From the NCBI GenBank assembly GCA_963785425.1, contig CAWAVG010000002.1, positions 930,001 to 994,000 on the forward strand: a stretch of DNA of 64,000 nucleotides. Direction: 5' to 3'. Position numbers and translations under genes: made by a program. Shown one piece after another: positions 35,033 to 44,217 of the stretch. Below the pieces are notes generated by a model. It did no database searches. It saw nothing but the letters and a program-made list of their open reading frames with translations, and was not told the origin of the DNA. The stretch's first letter is position 1. The number at the start of each line of letters is the position of its first letter. Origin of the DNA: RYN-133 sp963785425. GTDB taxonomy: Bacteria > Actinomycetota > Actinomycetes > Mycobacteriales > Jatrophihabitantaceae.

Positions 35033-35775
35033 AGGTCCAGCTCGGCAAACGAGTACGGCGCCCATGGCCCGGTGATCGCGACGCGATCGGGCCCCAACGA
35101 AGCGGCGAGTTGGTCGGCGACGGCGCGGAACGAGTCGACAGCGTCGTTGTCGACGAGAAAGGCGCCGTTGAGCACCATCGCGGCTCCGGCCGCCGAGGTG
35201 CGGTCGCGCGGTGGGATGCGGCGATGGTCAGCGGCGATCCGGGCCAACAGTTGGTATGCGGTTTCGCCCTCTTCGGCGGCCGCCATTCGCTGCAACTCGT
35301 CCTGCTGCAACTCTGCGCGCCGCCGGCGTAGGAACGCCGCACCCGCCTCCGGCTCGACAGTCGACGCATCCGGGCGAGGTCGGGGTGCGAACACCTGCAC
35401 GCCGTACTCGGCGCGGCCCTCGAAGCGGTCGAACGCGCGGCACGCGGCGCTGCCGAGTTCGCTCAGCAGCGTGCGGACGTTCTCGTCGTCGTCGGCTGTC
35501 GTGCCCAGACGTAGCGGGATCGCGGTGGCCACCCGTGTCACAGCTGCGACGACGTCGTCGTGCGCACGCGCCAGTGACCCCACCCACTCCGCCTCGCCGA
35601 CACGGGATTCGACGTGCTCCGCAGCGAACAGATCTGCAGGTACCGTGCCGACGACGGCGCCGATGCCGCCGACCGTCACGAGTCTGACCGGCCGCGACAG
35701 GATGCCGCGAACGTCCACGTGGATGTCGCCGGGACGCGCCAGCGCGTACAGGTACGTTCGCTCGGACTCGCTCAT
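35029..35775 (-). CDS. gvpL: Gas vesicle protein GvpL (GvpL/GvpF family)
   Basis: 248 residues. The family features are the N-terminal TYLYALARP strand, IGAVVGTVPADLF, the middle VATAIPLRLGT segment, and the C-terminal MVLNGAFLVDNDAVDSFR plus GPWAPYSF. The ATG at 35775 overlaps the gvpJ stop (ATGA). GvpF and GvpL proteins act on nascent GvpA, as chaperone-like assembly factors. This copy is intact while the paralogous gvpF is frameshifted, so it may be the only functional member unless that shift is an error. Confidence 0.92.
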   Translation of the reverse strand: MSESERTYLYALARPGDIHVDVRGILSRPVRLVTVGGIGAVVGTVPADLFAAEHVESRVGEAEWVGSLARAHDDVVAAVTRVATAIPLRLGTTADDDENVRTLLSELGSAACRAFDRFEGRAEYGVQVFAPRPRPDASTVEPEAGAAFLRRRRAELQQDELQRMAAAEEGETAYQLLARIAADHRRIPPRDRTSAAGAAMVLNGAFLVDNDAVDSFRAVADQLAASLGPDRVAITGPWAPYSFAELDL

Positions 35776-36101
35776 CGCGAGGTCTCGCGATTCTCGTCCT
35801 GCTCGTCGCCGGATCCGCGAGCGTGGGACGACTCGAGTTCGGCAAGCCTTTCGCGCAACTGCTGGTTCTCCTGAAGCAGGTCGCGGTCGCCGCCCGACAG
35901 CGAAGGATCGTGCTCCCACCAGTCGATGCCCATCTCGCGCGCCTTGTCGACCGACGCGATGAGCAGACGGATCCGGACGGTCAGCAATTCGATGTCGAGC
36001 AGGTTGATCCGGATGTCGCCCGCAATGACGACGCCCTTGTCGAGGACGCGTTCGAGCACGTCGGCCAGCGACGCGTCACGGGCGGCAACCGGATTCGTCA
36101 C
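35772..36101 (-). CDS. gvpJ: Gas vesicle protein GvpJ
   Basis: 109 residues. The GvpA/J core is SLADVLERVLDKGVVIAGDI then RINLLDIELLTVRIRLLIAS (residues about 11-50). A C-terminal extension beyond the core contains WWEHDPSLSGG and a coiled-coil stretch (LLQENQQLRERLAELES), typical of GvpJ rather than the main shell protein GvpA. Coupled to gvpO upstream and gvpL downstream by ATGA overlaps. Likely role: minor shell protein at the vesicle tips. Confidence 0.9.
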   Translation of the reverse strand: MTNPVAARDASLADVLERVLDKGVVIAGDIRINLLDIELLTVRIRLLIASVDKAREMGIDWWEHDPSLSGGDRDLLQENQQLRERLAELESSHARGSGDEQDENRETSR

Positions 36102-36409
36102 ACCATGTCCTCGAGTTGGTCACGGCGGCGCCGTCCGGCCAGTCGATAACTGCGGAACCTGCCACCGCGACTGAGCAACACCTCGTACCGCGCGATGATG
36201 TCCGCGGTATTCGGTATGCGGCGCGTCTCGACGACCTCGAGGGTGATCCGCCAGCCCTCGTCGTCAGCCTCCAGGCCGGTGACCCGGTCGACGGTCATGC
36301 CGCCGAGATCGTCGAGCACCTGCTTGGCGCGCTCGACGATCTCGTCAGGTGACACCCGGCGCCGCGAAACGGTCGGCGCCTCGTTGTCCGATGTCCGGTT
36401 CTCAGCCAC
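36098..36409 (-). CDS. gvpO: Gas vesicle protein GvpO
   Basis: 103 residues. The GvpO pattern is present: a polar N-terminal tail, ERAKQVLDDLGG, EADDEGWRITLEVVE, RIPNTADIIARYEVLLS, and a basic end (YRLAGRRRRDQLE). GvpO is a small cytoplasmic accessory protein, in haloarchaea linked with control of gvp expression. In Streptomyces gvpO commonly comes first; here it sits after gvpG. Overlaps gvpG by 8 bp and gvpJ by 4 bp. Confidence 0.9.
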   Translation of the reverse strand: MAENRTSDNEAPTVSRRRVSPDEIVERAKQVLDDLGGMTVDRVTGLEADDEGWRITLEVVETRRIPNTADIIARYEVLLSRGGRFRSYRLAGRRRRDQLEDMV

Positions 36410-36647
36410 GGTTCGCCTCCGAGCGTCCGGCGATCAGTCGCTGCAGGAGCGCGTCCTCGAGGCGGTCCCGGTCGTCGTCGGAGAGCTCGCCCGCCACCCA
36501 GCGCTGATGGACCGCGTCGAGCTCTGCACGGACGACGGAGGGGTCGGTCCACTGCCGATGTGCCTCCCGGGTCAGTGTCTCCCCGAGCCACACCACGCCA
36601 CGCACGGGCGCGAGCGGCAGAGTGAGCAAGCCGGTGAACAGGCCCAT
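36402..36647 (-). CDS. gvpG: Gas vesicle protein GvpG
   Basis: 81 residues. The start MGLFTGLLTLPLAPVRGVVW is the conserved GvpG opening, followed by the helical region VRAELDAVHQRWVAGELSDD and ALLQRLI. GvpG is a small accessory protein that associates with GvpF/L. The ATG is the base right after the gvpF stop. No signal or transmembrane helix is predicted beyond the mildly hydrophobic N-terminus. Confidence 0.92.
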   Translation of the reverse strand: MGLFTGLLTLPLAPVRGVVWLGETLTREAHRQWTDPSVVRAELDAVHQRWVAGELSDDDRDRLEDALLQRLIAGRSEANRG

Positions 36648-37374
36648 CTACAGCTCCGGCACGAAGTCGTACGGCGCCAACGGGCCGACCAGCGTCATAC
36701 GAACTGCGTCGTGGTGGCGCTCGGCGAACCGTTCGACCGCATCCTCGAACCGCTCCGTGTCGGATCGTCGGACGAGACAGGCGAGGTCGGCGACGCGGTC
36801 CGGGTCGCGCGACAGCTCGCAACTCATGCGCTCGGTGAACGGTCGCAGCTCGCCGCGGACCCGATCGGCGTCGCCCGCCCGACGCCGGTCGATGGCCGCG
36901 ACGATGCGTTGCCCGAGCCGGATCTGCACCGACCGGTCCCGCAATCCCCGCTCGCGGAGCGCTTCGATGCCGGGGTCGTCACGCATCGCTGCCCGGGCGG
37001 CTGCTTCACGGACGTAGTCGACGCGCACGGTGAACTGCACCAGCCCGTCGAGTCCGTTCAACGCTGCGATCAGCGTCGCCGGTGGGCACCGAGCACCCTG
37101 GCCGGCAGCGCATCGGGCTCGGTCACGGTCGTTCCGAACCGCATCGGGACGACTGTGACGCCCGAGGCGACCAACCCGCCGATGACCGCGTCGTGGCGTC
37201 GTACCGCGTTCGCGAGCCCGCTTGCCCCATCCGTTCCAGGCGCGCTGACCAACGCGGCCAACGGACCGCTGCGCAGTGCCTCGACGCCTGGCGGCAACGC
37301 GAGGCCGTCCAGCGCGTCGGCACGCACGACGCCGTAGACATGCACGGCGCCGTGCTCGGCGGTCGCGGCTGGAC

Positions 37375-37378
<4 letters not shown>
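36648..37378 (-). pseudogene. gvpF: gvpF, gas vesicle GvpF/L-family protein, single frameshift
   Basis: The first 102 codons from the ATG at 37378 give the GvpF N-terminus (VHVYGVVRADAL and VTVVPMRFGTTV), ending early at a stop near 37070. A second frame resumes with ATLIAALNGLDGLVQFTV, DDPGIEALRERGLRDRS and the C-terminal GPLAPYDFV, stopping at 36648. The two meet at about 37080, where loss of one base after GCCCACCG accounts for the shift. The parts align end to end with the intact gvpL paralog and give about 243 residues. The flanking genes are intact and overlapping, so an assembly error is as likely as real inactivation. Confidence 0.8.
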
Positions 37379-37844
<466 letters not shown>

Positions 37845-37848
<4 letters not shown>

Positions 37849-38891
37849 CGGGAGCCCTCCCGCCGCCGGTCACCGCTGCGCCGCTGTTGCGGCGAACGCC
37901 GCGAGCGTTGGCCGCCCTGCTGTCCGTGCTGCTGACGACGCTGCTGACCACGCTGCTGCTTCTGACGGTCGTTCGACGAACGGCGACGACGACCCGATTC
38001 GGTCTGGGGGTCGTCACCGTTGTCGTCACCGTTGTCGTCGGTGTCCTCCGAGTCCTGCTCGCGCTTGCGGGCGTCCTCGTCGCTGACCTGGACCTCCTCA
38101 TCATGGATCTCGCCACGCCACCCCTCGACCTCGTCCGGGTGCAGCAACGCTTCGGTCATCACGTGCCGACGGAAGTGCTTGAGCTCCAGTCGCACGCGGC
38201 GTCCCTGCGCCCGCCAGAGGTTGCCGGTCCGCTCGAAAAGACCCTGCGGGTGGTACTCGAGTACCACCAGCACTCGGGTCAGATCGGGGGCGAGTTCGTG
38301 GAAGGTGACTGCCCCGTCGACCTTCCCCTTCTCGCCGGAGGACTTCCAGACGATGCGCTCATCCGGCACCTGGTCGACGATCGTGGCCTTCCACGTGCGG
38401 TGCGACCACAGCACCTGCGCTTTGAAGGTGACCTCGGTGTCCTCCTTCTGATCGACGTCCTCGACCTTCTTCATGAAGCCGGAGAAGTCCTGGAACTGGG
38501 TCCACTGGTTGTAGACGACGTCGATCGGCGCACCGACGTCGATCTGCTCGATGATGTTGGTGACCTTGAGCTTCTTGCCGTCCTTGCCACCGGATTTGCC
38601 TCCGAACATCCCGGAGACCTTCTCCTTCAGACCGGCCGCACCGGCGGACAGCGCTGTTTTGACGGGCGAGTCGCCCTCGGCGACTTTCTCCCCCGCTTTC
38701 GCCCCGGCCGCCTTCTTCGCGTCGCTGCCGCCGCCCGAGCCGATGTCCGTCAGTTTCTCGGTCAGCGATCCCATGTGCTTCTCGGCCGTGGAGCCGACCT
38801 TGCCCATGACGGCGTCCTTCAACTTGCCGAGCTCACCTCCCAGCGGATTGCCACCATTGGAGTTGCTGTTCTTTGTCGATTGGTCAGCCAC
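37845..38891 (-). CDS. gvpZ: SRPBCC-domain gas vesicle cluster protein (GvpZ position)
   Basis: 348 residues. A low-complexity Gly/Lys/Ser N-terminal third (LGGELGKLKDAVMGKVG, then KEKVSGMFGGKSGGKDG) precedes an SRPBCC/cyclase-type domain at about 110-250 (VTNIIEQIDVGAPIDVVYNQ, FQDFSGFMKKVEDV, VLEYHPQGLFERTG). The C-terminus is acidic then Arg/Gln-rich (QQRGQQRRQQHGQQGGQ). Its place between the first operon gene and gvpA equals gvpZ in Streptomyces coelicolor; symbol given by position. It may bind a lipid or nucleic acid, but no function is known. GTG start at 38891 overlaps the upstream gene by 8 bp. Confidence 0.78.
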
Positions 38892-40127
38892 GTCGTCCTC
38901 CGCTACGTCGAGTAGTCGCCTTCTTGGCCGGTGCGCGTTTGGTCGCCGTCTTCTTCGCGGCCGGCTTCTTTGCCGGCGCCTTCTTCGCGGGTCGTTTGGC
39001 GGGTGCCTTCTTGGCGGGTGCCTTCTTCGCTGTCTTCTTCGCGGTTGTCTTCTTGGCGGGCGCCTTTTGCGCCGCCTTCTTGGCGGCCGGCCGACCGGCG
39101 GACTTCTTGGCCGGCGCTTGCTTCATGGCTCGCTTGGTCGCCGTCTTCTTCGTCGTCGCCCTCGTGGCCGACGCGCGTTTGGCCGGTGACTTCCTCGCCG
39201 ACGACTTGGGCGCCGACGACTTGCGCGCCGACGACTTGCGCGCCGAAGCTCTGCGCCGGCGACGCGACTGCGGACGCTGCGACTCGTCGTCGGTGTCGTC
39301 GGCGTCTTCGTCGTGTCGGGGCTTCGTCTTCGTCGTCTTCGCCGTCGCCCTCGTCCGAGCCGCCGTCTTCCGGCTCCGCGTAGAGCTCCGCGGACGTATC
39401 GTCGTCAGCTTCGTCTTCGGCGTCGTCGCCTTCGTCTTCGGCGTCGTCGTCGTATTCGTCCTCGGCGTCGTCGCGCTTCGTCTTCGGCGTCGTCGTCGTA
39501 CTCGTCCTCGGCGTCGTCGCCTTCGTCGTTCGGCTCGTCGTCGTACTCGTCCTCGGCGTCGTCGCCTTCGTCGTCGTCTCTCGGCTTCGTCGTCGTACTC
39601 GTCCTCGGCGTCGTCGCCTTCGTCTTCGGCGTCGTCGTCGTACTCGTCCTCGGCGTCGTCGCCTTCGTCTTCGGCGTCGTCGTCGTACTCGTCCTCGGCC
39701 TCGTCGCCTTCGTCTTCGGCGTCGTCGTCGTACTCGTCCTCGGCGTCGTCGCCTTCGTCTTCGGCGTCGTCGTCGTATTCGTCCTCGGCTTCGTCGTCGA
39801 GTCGTCCTCGGCGTCGTCATCGGAGCGCCCCTCCAGCTCGCCGACGCGATTCACCCGCTCGGTCACGCGACCGACGGCATCGGTCGCTGCGGACATCGCC
39901 GCGGTTCGAGCGGCGCTCAGCAGTCGTTCCCGCAAATCGCCGCGGACGCTTTCGAGCTCGGGGGCGGTCCGCAACAGTTCGATGCCTTGGCTGACGAGAC
40001 CGCCCGGTCCCGACATCTGCTTCCCTGCCGCCATTCCGGCCAGCGTCAGCGCCAGACGCATCTTCTTGGTGCGTCCGAGTAGGTAGCCGCCGCCCACGGC
40101 AAGGGCGACACGCGCACGTGGTTGCAT
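38884..40127 (-). CDS. gvpY: GvpY-position protein: acidic 45-bp repeats and histone-H1-like basic tail (frameshifted)
   Basis: First gene of the gvp operon. ATG at 40127 after GAGGAG. The N-terminal 100 residues (MQPRARVALAVGGGYLLGR, MSGPGGLVSQGIELLRTAP, AATDAVGRVTERVNRVGELE) read in one frame and are followed by Asp/Glu repeats of YDDDAEDEGDDAEDE. To keep the acidic sequence the frame must change near 39800, 39583, 39475 and 39315. The last frame ends as RRASARKSSARKSSAPKSS, PAKKAPAKKPAAKKTATKRA and stops at 38884, overlapping gvpZ by 8 bp. The full product would be about 414 residues, strongly acidic in the middle and Lys/Ala-rich like histone H1 at the end. The uninterrupted frame alone ends at 39405. 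Function unknown; nucleic acid or polyanion contact is inference. Confidence 0.65.
39411..39815. repeat. 45-bp tandem repeat array in gvpY
   Basis: Eight copies of a 45-base unit, recognised by the TCGTCGTA(C/T)TCGTCCTCGG step at about 39453, 39499, 39544, 39596, 39641, 39686, 39731 and 39776. The spacings are 46, 45, 52, 45, 45, 45 and 45. On the minus strand each unit encodes 15 acidic residues. The 46- and 52-base steps, both one more than a multiple of three, break the acidic frame. Slipped-strand change or sequencing error in repeats can both explain this. Confidence 0.85.
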
Positions 40128-40523
40128 TGCTCAACTCCTCGAGGGTTGAGAGGGCGCGACGGATTACCGCTGTGCTGAGTCAGGATTGGGGGTTCTGGCT
40201 CCGTCGCGGAGTCGGCTATCGGCTGAGCCGCTCCGTTGCGCGTTTACCCACGCCTCGTGAAGCAATTGTGAAAACCGACACACAACCTCATCAGATATCT
40301 ATTTCTCATAAACACCTCAGCCTGCGCATCCCGATTCACGCACTTGTCACGCAGTAATCGTCAGCGCTGCGGAATGGTTACGCTCGCCACGCGCCCGGTG
40401 ATCGGTGTGTTGTGGCGAAGCCGGACTCCGCAGTTCTCTCTCGCGGCACGTGGGTGCGGCGACGGGACGAGCACCGCACCCACGTCGCGCAGAACTGTCA
40501 CAACTCCTGACAGCTGGTCGGAA
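40128..40523. promoter_or_regulatory. Gas vesicle operon upstream region, relatively AT-rich
   Basis: 396 bp without a credible gene, between the divergent-side start of the gvp operon (40127) and the stop of the acyltransferase (40524), both on the minus strand. The first bases include the GAGGAG ribosome site. A distinctly AT-rich stretch at about 40258-40330 (AGATATCTATTTCTCATAAA) stands out in this GC-rich genome and is a likely promoter zone about 130-200 bp upstream of the first gene. No clear palindrome or riboswitch is seen. Confidence 0.5.
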
Positions 40524-42569
40524 TCAGCGCGCGAGCGCTGCCCGGATCAGGCGCGCATATTGCGCGGCGCCGGCGGGCGTGACGTGCAGACCATCCGAGT
40601 AGAACCACCCCGGTTTGCCGGCCGAGAGGCTGTACCAGTCCAGCAGGCGCACGTTGGTGAAGTCCTTGGCGACCGCGCTGAGAGTTGCGTTGTTGATGTC
40701 CTGCCAATCACGTGGCACCCGGTCGTTGACGAGCACGACTCGGGTGCGGTCGCGCAATGCGTGCAGGACCTCGCGGAGCTGGTCGGGCGAGATGATGCCG
40801 TTGTTCCCGGCGTGGACGACCACGTCCGGCTCGAGCGTCCCCGCCTGTGCGCGTGCGAGCACGTCGTCGAACACCTCGTAGGGCTGGCGTCCTTCGACGG
40901 CATCGACGTCCAGACGGCGCGCGACTGTTCGCAGGGCGCGTTCGGCGCCCAGCAGCACCGAGTCACCGAACGCACTGATGGCCGGACGCGCGGCGCCGGT
41001 GGGGCCGGGCGGCGACGACCCAGCTCCTTGCGTCACTGTCGGTGCAGGTCGGGACGGACTCGGATCGGGACCTTTCCGTGGCGCGCTTCGTGACGCGGTA
41101 CGTGGGACGGTTCGAGGTTCGGCGGGCGGTGCGGCGACGCGTGCATGCGTCGACGGGCCCGGGAACCGAGGCAGGATCGGCGCACCCACGGCGCTGGCCG
41201 CGCCCCCGAGCGCGAGGGCGGCGATGAGCGTGGTGACGACCATGGCGGTGTCCCACCCGAGCCGTGCCCGATCGCGGCGGGCGGCCCGCCACCGAGCGAG
41301 CTGACCACTGCGCAGCGGGACCTCGATGAAGTGGTGCGACAAGGCGCCGAGACCGAGGATCAACACGAACCGGCACAGATTGATCAGTACGAGCGGCCCG
41401 CGCACGTCCAGGTCGGGACGGGTGACCACGGCGACCGGCCAGTGCCAGATGTAGATGGAGTACGAACGCTGGCCGACCCAACGAATCGGTCGCATGTCGA
41501 GGATGCGGCCGAGCAGGCTTCGGCGGCGGATCACGCACCCGACGATGACGACCGTCACGACGCCGAAGACCAGGAATCCGCCGCGGTAGAGCATCGTGCT
41601 GTATTCGGTCACCACGAAGAACTGCACGACCAGCACGACCAGCGCCACCGCGCCGACGACATCGGTGAGCCACACGAGTTTCGCCGGCAACCGCGGCGGC
41701 CGGGCCGGCGCCGCGCGCGTCCGTACGGCGAGCCAGGCCCCGCACGCCGAACCGAGGAACAAGCCCATCGAGTGCGTGTCCGACCCCAGGTACACGCGCG
41801 AGGTGCTGCCGAAGTAGGGCAGGTTGTCGCGCACCGCAAGCACCGTCATCGTCGCTGTCGACCCCAGAGCCAGCATCAGCGCGATCACTGCGACCAGCCG
41901 AACCCTCGCCACCGGATCAATCCGCGTCGCCGCGACGCCGACCACCACGACGATGACCACCGACCAGACCAGGTAGAACTGCTCCTCGATCGCGAGCGAC
42001 CACAGGTGTTGCACCATCGGCGGCCGACCGGTCGACGCGAAGTAACTCTGGTTGTCGGCGATCAGCCAGAGATTGGTCACGTACCCGAGACTCGCGATCA
42101 CGCCGCCTTTGAGCGTGGTCAGCTGGTCGCGCCAGATCGTCGCGCCGGCGATGGATACGACCGCGAGCATGGCAACGACGGCCGGAAGGAGGCGGCGGAC
42201 GCGGCGCAGATAGAAGCGTCCCAGCCGCAGCCGTCCGGTGTCGAGGATCTCGCGGGCGATCAGGTTGGTGATCAGGAACCCGCTGATGACGAAGAAGACG
42301 TCGACGCCGAGGAACCCGCCCGGAGCGAGGGAGAAATCGAGGTGGAACGCGACGACGGCGAGCACTGCGACGGCGCGCAGGCCGTCGAGTCCGGCGAGGC
42401 GACGCCGAGCAGGTGCGGCGTGCGCCCCGCCCTCGACGAGCACCGGCTGCCATGCCTGTACCGGCTCCGGGATCGACGCCTGAACCGCCTGCACGAGGGG
42501 TTCTTCAGCGACTGCGACGGCGCGCGCCGCAGAGGCCACCTCGCGGCTGTCGTCGTAAGCGTGCGTCAT
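40524..42569 (-). CDS. OafA/YrhL-type acyltransferase with C-terminal SGNH domain
   Basis: 681 residues. After a cytoplasmic tail of about 60 residues, an acyltransferase-3 membrane domain of ten segments begins with GLDGLRAVAVLAVVAFHLDF, holding the conserved Arg and His, and includes FFVISGFLITNLI and HLWSLAIEEQFYLVW. A Pro/Ser linker leads to an SGNH hydrolase-like domain: block I ISAFGDSVLLGAE, the GxN block VVHAGNNG and block V DGLHVTPAG with catalytic Asp/His. Such proteins transfer acyl groups to cell-surface glycans or peptidoglycan. ATG at 42569 is preferred to an upstream TTG because GGGGA sits before it. Confidence 0.92.
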   Translation of the reverse strand: MTHAYDDSREVASAARAVAVAEEPLVQAVQASIPEPVQAWQPVLVEGGAHAAPARRRLAGLDGLRAVAVLAVVAFHLDFSLAPGGFLGVDVFFVISGFLITNLIAREILDTGRLRLGRFYLRRVRRLLPAVVAMLAVVSIAGATIWRDQLTTLKGGVIASLGYVTNLWLIADNQSYFASTGRPPMVQHLWSLAIEEQFYLVWSVVIVVVVGVAATRIDPVARVRLVAVIALMLALGSTATMTVLAVRDNLPYFGSTSRVYLGSDTHSMGLFLGSACGAWLAVRTRAAPARPPRLPAKLVWLTDVVGAVALVVLVVQFFVVTEYSTMLYRGGFLVFGVVTVVIVGCVIRRRSLLGRILDMRPIRWVGQRSYSIYIWHWPVAVVTRPDLDVRGPLVLINLCRFVLILGLGALSHHFIEVPLRSGQLARWRAARRDRARLGWDTAMVVTTLIAALALGGAASAVGAPILPRFPGPSTHARVAAPPAEPRTVPRTASRSAPRKGPDPSPSRPAPTVTQGAGSSPPGPTGAARPAISAFGDSVLLGAERALRTVARRLDVDAVEGRQPYEVFDDVLARAQAGTLEPDVVVHAGNNGIISPDQLREVLHALRDRTRVVLVNDRVPRDWQDINNATLSAVAKDFTNVRLLDWYSLSAGKPGWFYSDGLHVTPAGAAQYARLIRAALAR

Positions 42570-42723
42570 CGGTCCCCGGGGCAAGCTCGCAGTGACGTCA
42601 TTGCATCACCGCAGGCGGCCATGGCGTGGGAGGCGGGCCGTGAGCGTGCCGGCTCCGCTCGGCGCGGGAGGCCTCGCTGCGTTACCGTGCGAATGAAATC
42701 CGATCGCTGCCTGCGGAGGGGCC

Positions 42724-44217
42724 GTGCCCGACAACCACGTCGACGTTCTGATCATGGGTGCGGGCATCTCGGGAATCGGCGCAGCATGCCACCTCACCCG
42801 CGAGTTCCCGCAGCGTAGTTACCACATCCTCGAGCGTCGCCAGGCCGTCGGCGGGACGTGGGACCTGTTCCGCTACCCGGGCATCCGCTCCGACTCCGAC
42901 ATGTACACCTTCGGCTTCAACTTCCGTCCTTGGCGTGCCACGAAGGTGCTGGCCGACGGCGAGTCGATCCTTGAGTACGTCAATGCGACGGCCGACGAGT
43001 ACCACGTGCGTGAGCACATCAGCTTCGGGTGCAAGGTGGTCGCGGCCGACTGGTCGAGCTCGACCGGGCGCTGGACGGTAAAGGCGCTCGACGAGGCGAG
43101 CGGCACCGTCGAGGTCTGGACCTGCGACTTCCTGATGGCGTGCACCGGCTACTACAGCTACGACAGCGGCTACCGCCCCGAGTTCCCCGGCGAGCACGAG
43201 TTCTCGGGCACGGTCGTGCATCCGCAACACTGGCCGGACGATCTCGACTACGCGGGCAAACGGGTAGTGGTGATCGGCAGCGGCGCGACGGCCGTGACGC
43301 TCGTGCCGGCGATGGCAGACAAGGCCGCGCACGTGACGATGCTGCAGCGGTCGCCGTCCTACATCCTGTCGCTCCCCGACGTCGACAAGATCAGCTTGGC
43401 GATGAAGAAGGTTCTCCCCGACCTGCTGGTCTATCGACTGGCGCGCGGACGCAACATCGCCATCCAGCGCGGCTTGTACGCGTTGGCGCGCCGCCGTCCC
43501 AAGTTCGTGCGCAAGGTGATCCTGGCTGCGGCGCGTCGCCAACTGGGCCCGGGCGCCGACCTTACCCATTTCACGCCCAACTACGACCCCTGGGACCAGC
43601 GGCTGTGCATCGTCCCCGACGGTGATCTGTTCGCCGTCATCCGCGACGGCCGCGCCGAGGTGGTCACCGACACCATCGACACGTTCACCAGCACGGGCAT
43701 CCGCACCACGTCCGGACGTGAGCTCGACGCCGACGTGATCGTCACCGCGACCGGCTTGCAGGTGCAACTGCTCGGCGGCGCCGAGGTCACGGTCGACGGC
43801 ACGGCGGTGCCGTTGAACCAGGTGATGACCTATAAGGGCGTGTTGGTCGAGGACGTACCGAACTTCGCGTTCGTGTTCGGTTACACGAACGCGTCGTGGA
43901 CGCTCAAGGCCGACATCGCGTGCGAGTACGTCGCCCGCCTGCTCCGCTACATGGACGAGCGCGATTACACGCGAGTGGTGCCGCGCGGCTCCGACGACGT
44001 GCGCGGCACTGGATCGGTGCTCAGCAGCCTCAACGCCGGATACGTCCGACGCGGCGACGGCCAGCTGCCGCGGCAGGGCCTCGAGCCGCCGTGGCGCGTC
44101 CTCAACAACTACCTGCGCGACGCGCCGATGCTGCGCCACAGCAAGATCGACGACGGCGTCCTGCAGTTCGAGCGCGAGCGCGAACCGGTCGCCGAGCCCG
44201 AGGCCACGCCCGCATGA
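42724..44217 (+). CDS. Baeyer-Villiger-type flavin monooxygenase (EthA-like)
   Basis: 497 residues. FAD motif DVLIMGAGISGIGAACHL (7-24), the Baeyer-Villiger fingerprint FSGTVVHPQHWPDD, and NADPH motif VVVIGSGATAVTLVPAM are all present. Closest resemblance is to the EthA/long-chain BVMO branch, which oxidises ketones and thioamides. GTG start follows CGGAGGG. It is separate in sequence from the FMO at 16056, which lacks the W of the fingerprint. It overlaps the next gene by an ATGA junction, so that unknown protein is probably a partner. Confidence 0.9.
   Translation: MPDNHVDVLIMGAGISGIGAACHLTREFPQRSYHILERRQAVGGTWDLFRYPGIRSDSDMYTFGFNFRPWRATKVLADGESILEYVNATADEYHVREHISFGCKVVAADWSSSTGRWTVKALDEASGTVEVWTCDFLMACTGYYSYDSGYRPEFPGEHEFSGTVVHPQHWPDDLDYAGKRVVVIGSGATAVTLVPAMADKAAHVTMLQRSPSYILSLPDVDKISLAMKKVLPDLLVYRLARGRNIAIQRGLYALARRRPKFVRKVILAAARRQLGPGADLTHFTPNYDPWDQRLCIVPDGDLFAVIRDGRAEVVTDTIDTFTSTGIRTTSGRELDADVIVTATGLQVQLLGGAEVTVDGTAVPLNQVMTYKGVLVEDVPNFAFVFGYTNASWTLKADIACEYVARLLRYMDERDYTRVVPRGSDDVRGTGSVLSSLNAGYVRRGDGQLPRQGLEPPWRVLNNYLRDAPMLRHSKIDDGVLQFEREREPVAEPEATPA

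Noticed and set aside
39411..39815. Repeat array considered as a CRISPR
   Set aside because: Units are contiguous with no unique spacers, lie in a coding gene and encode acidic residues; no cas gene is near.
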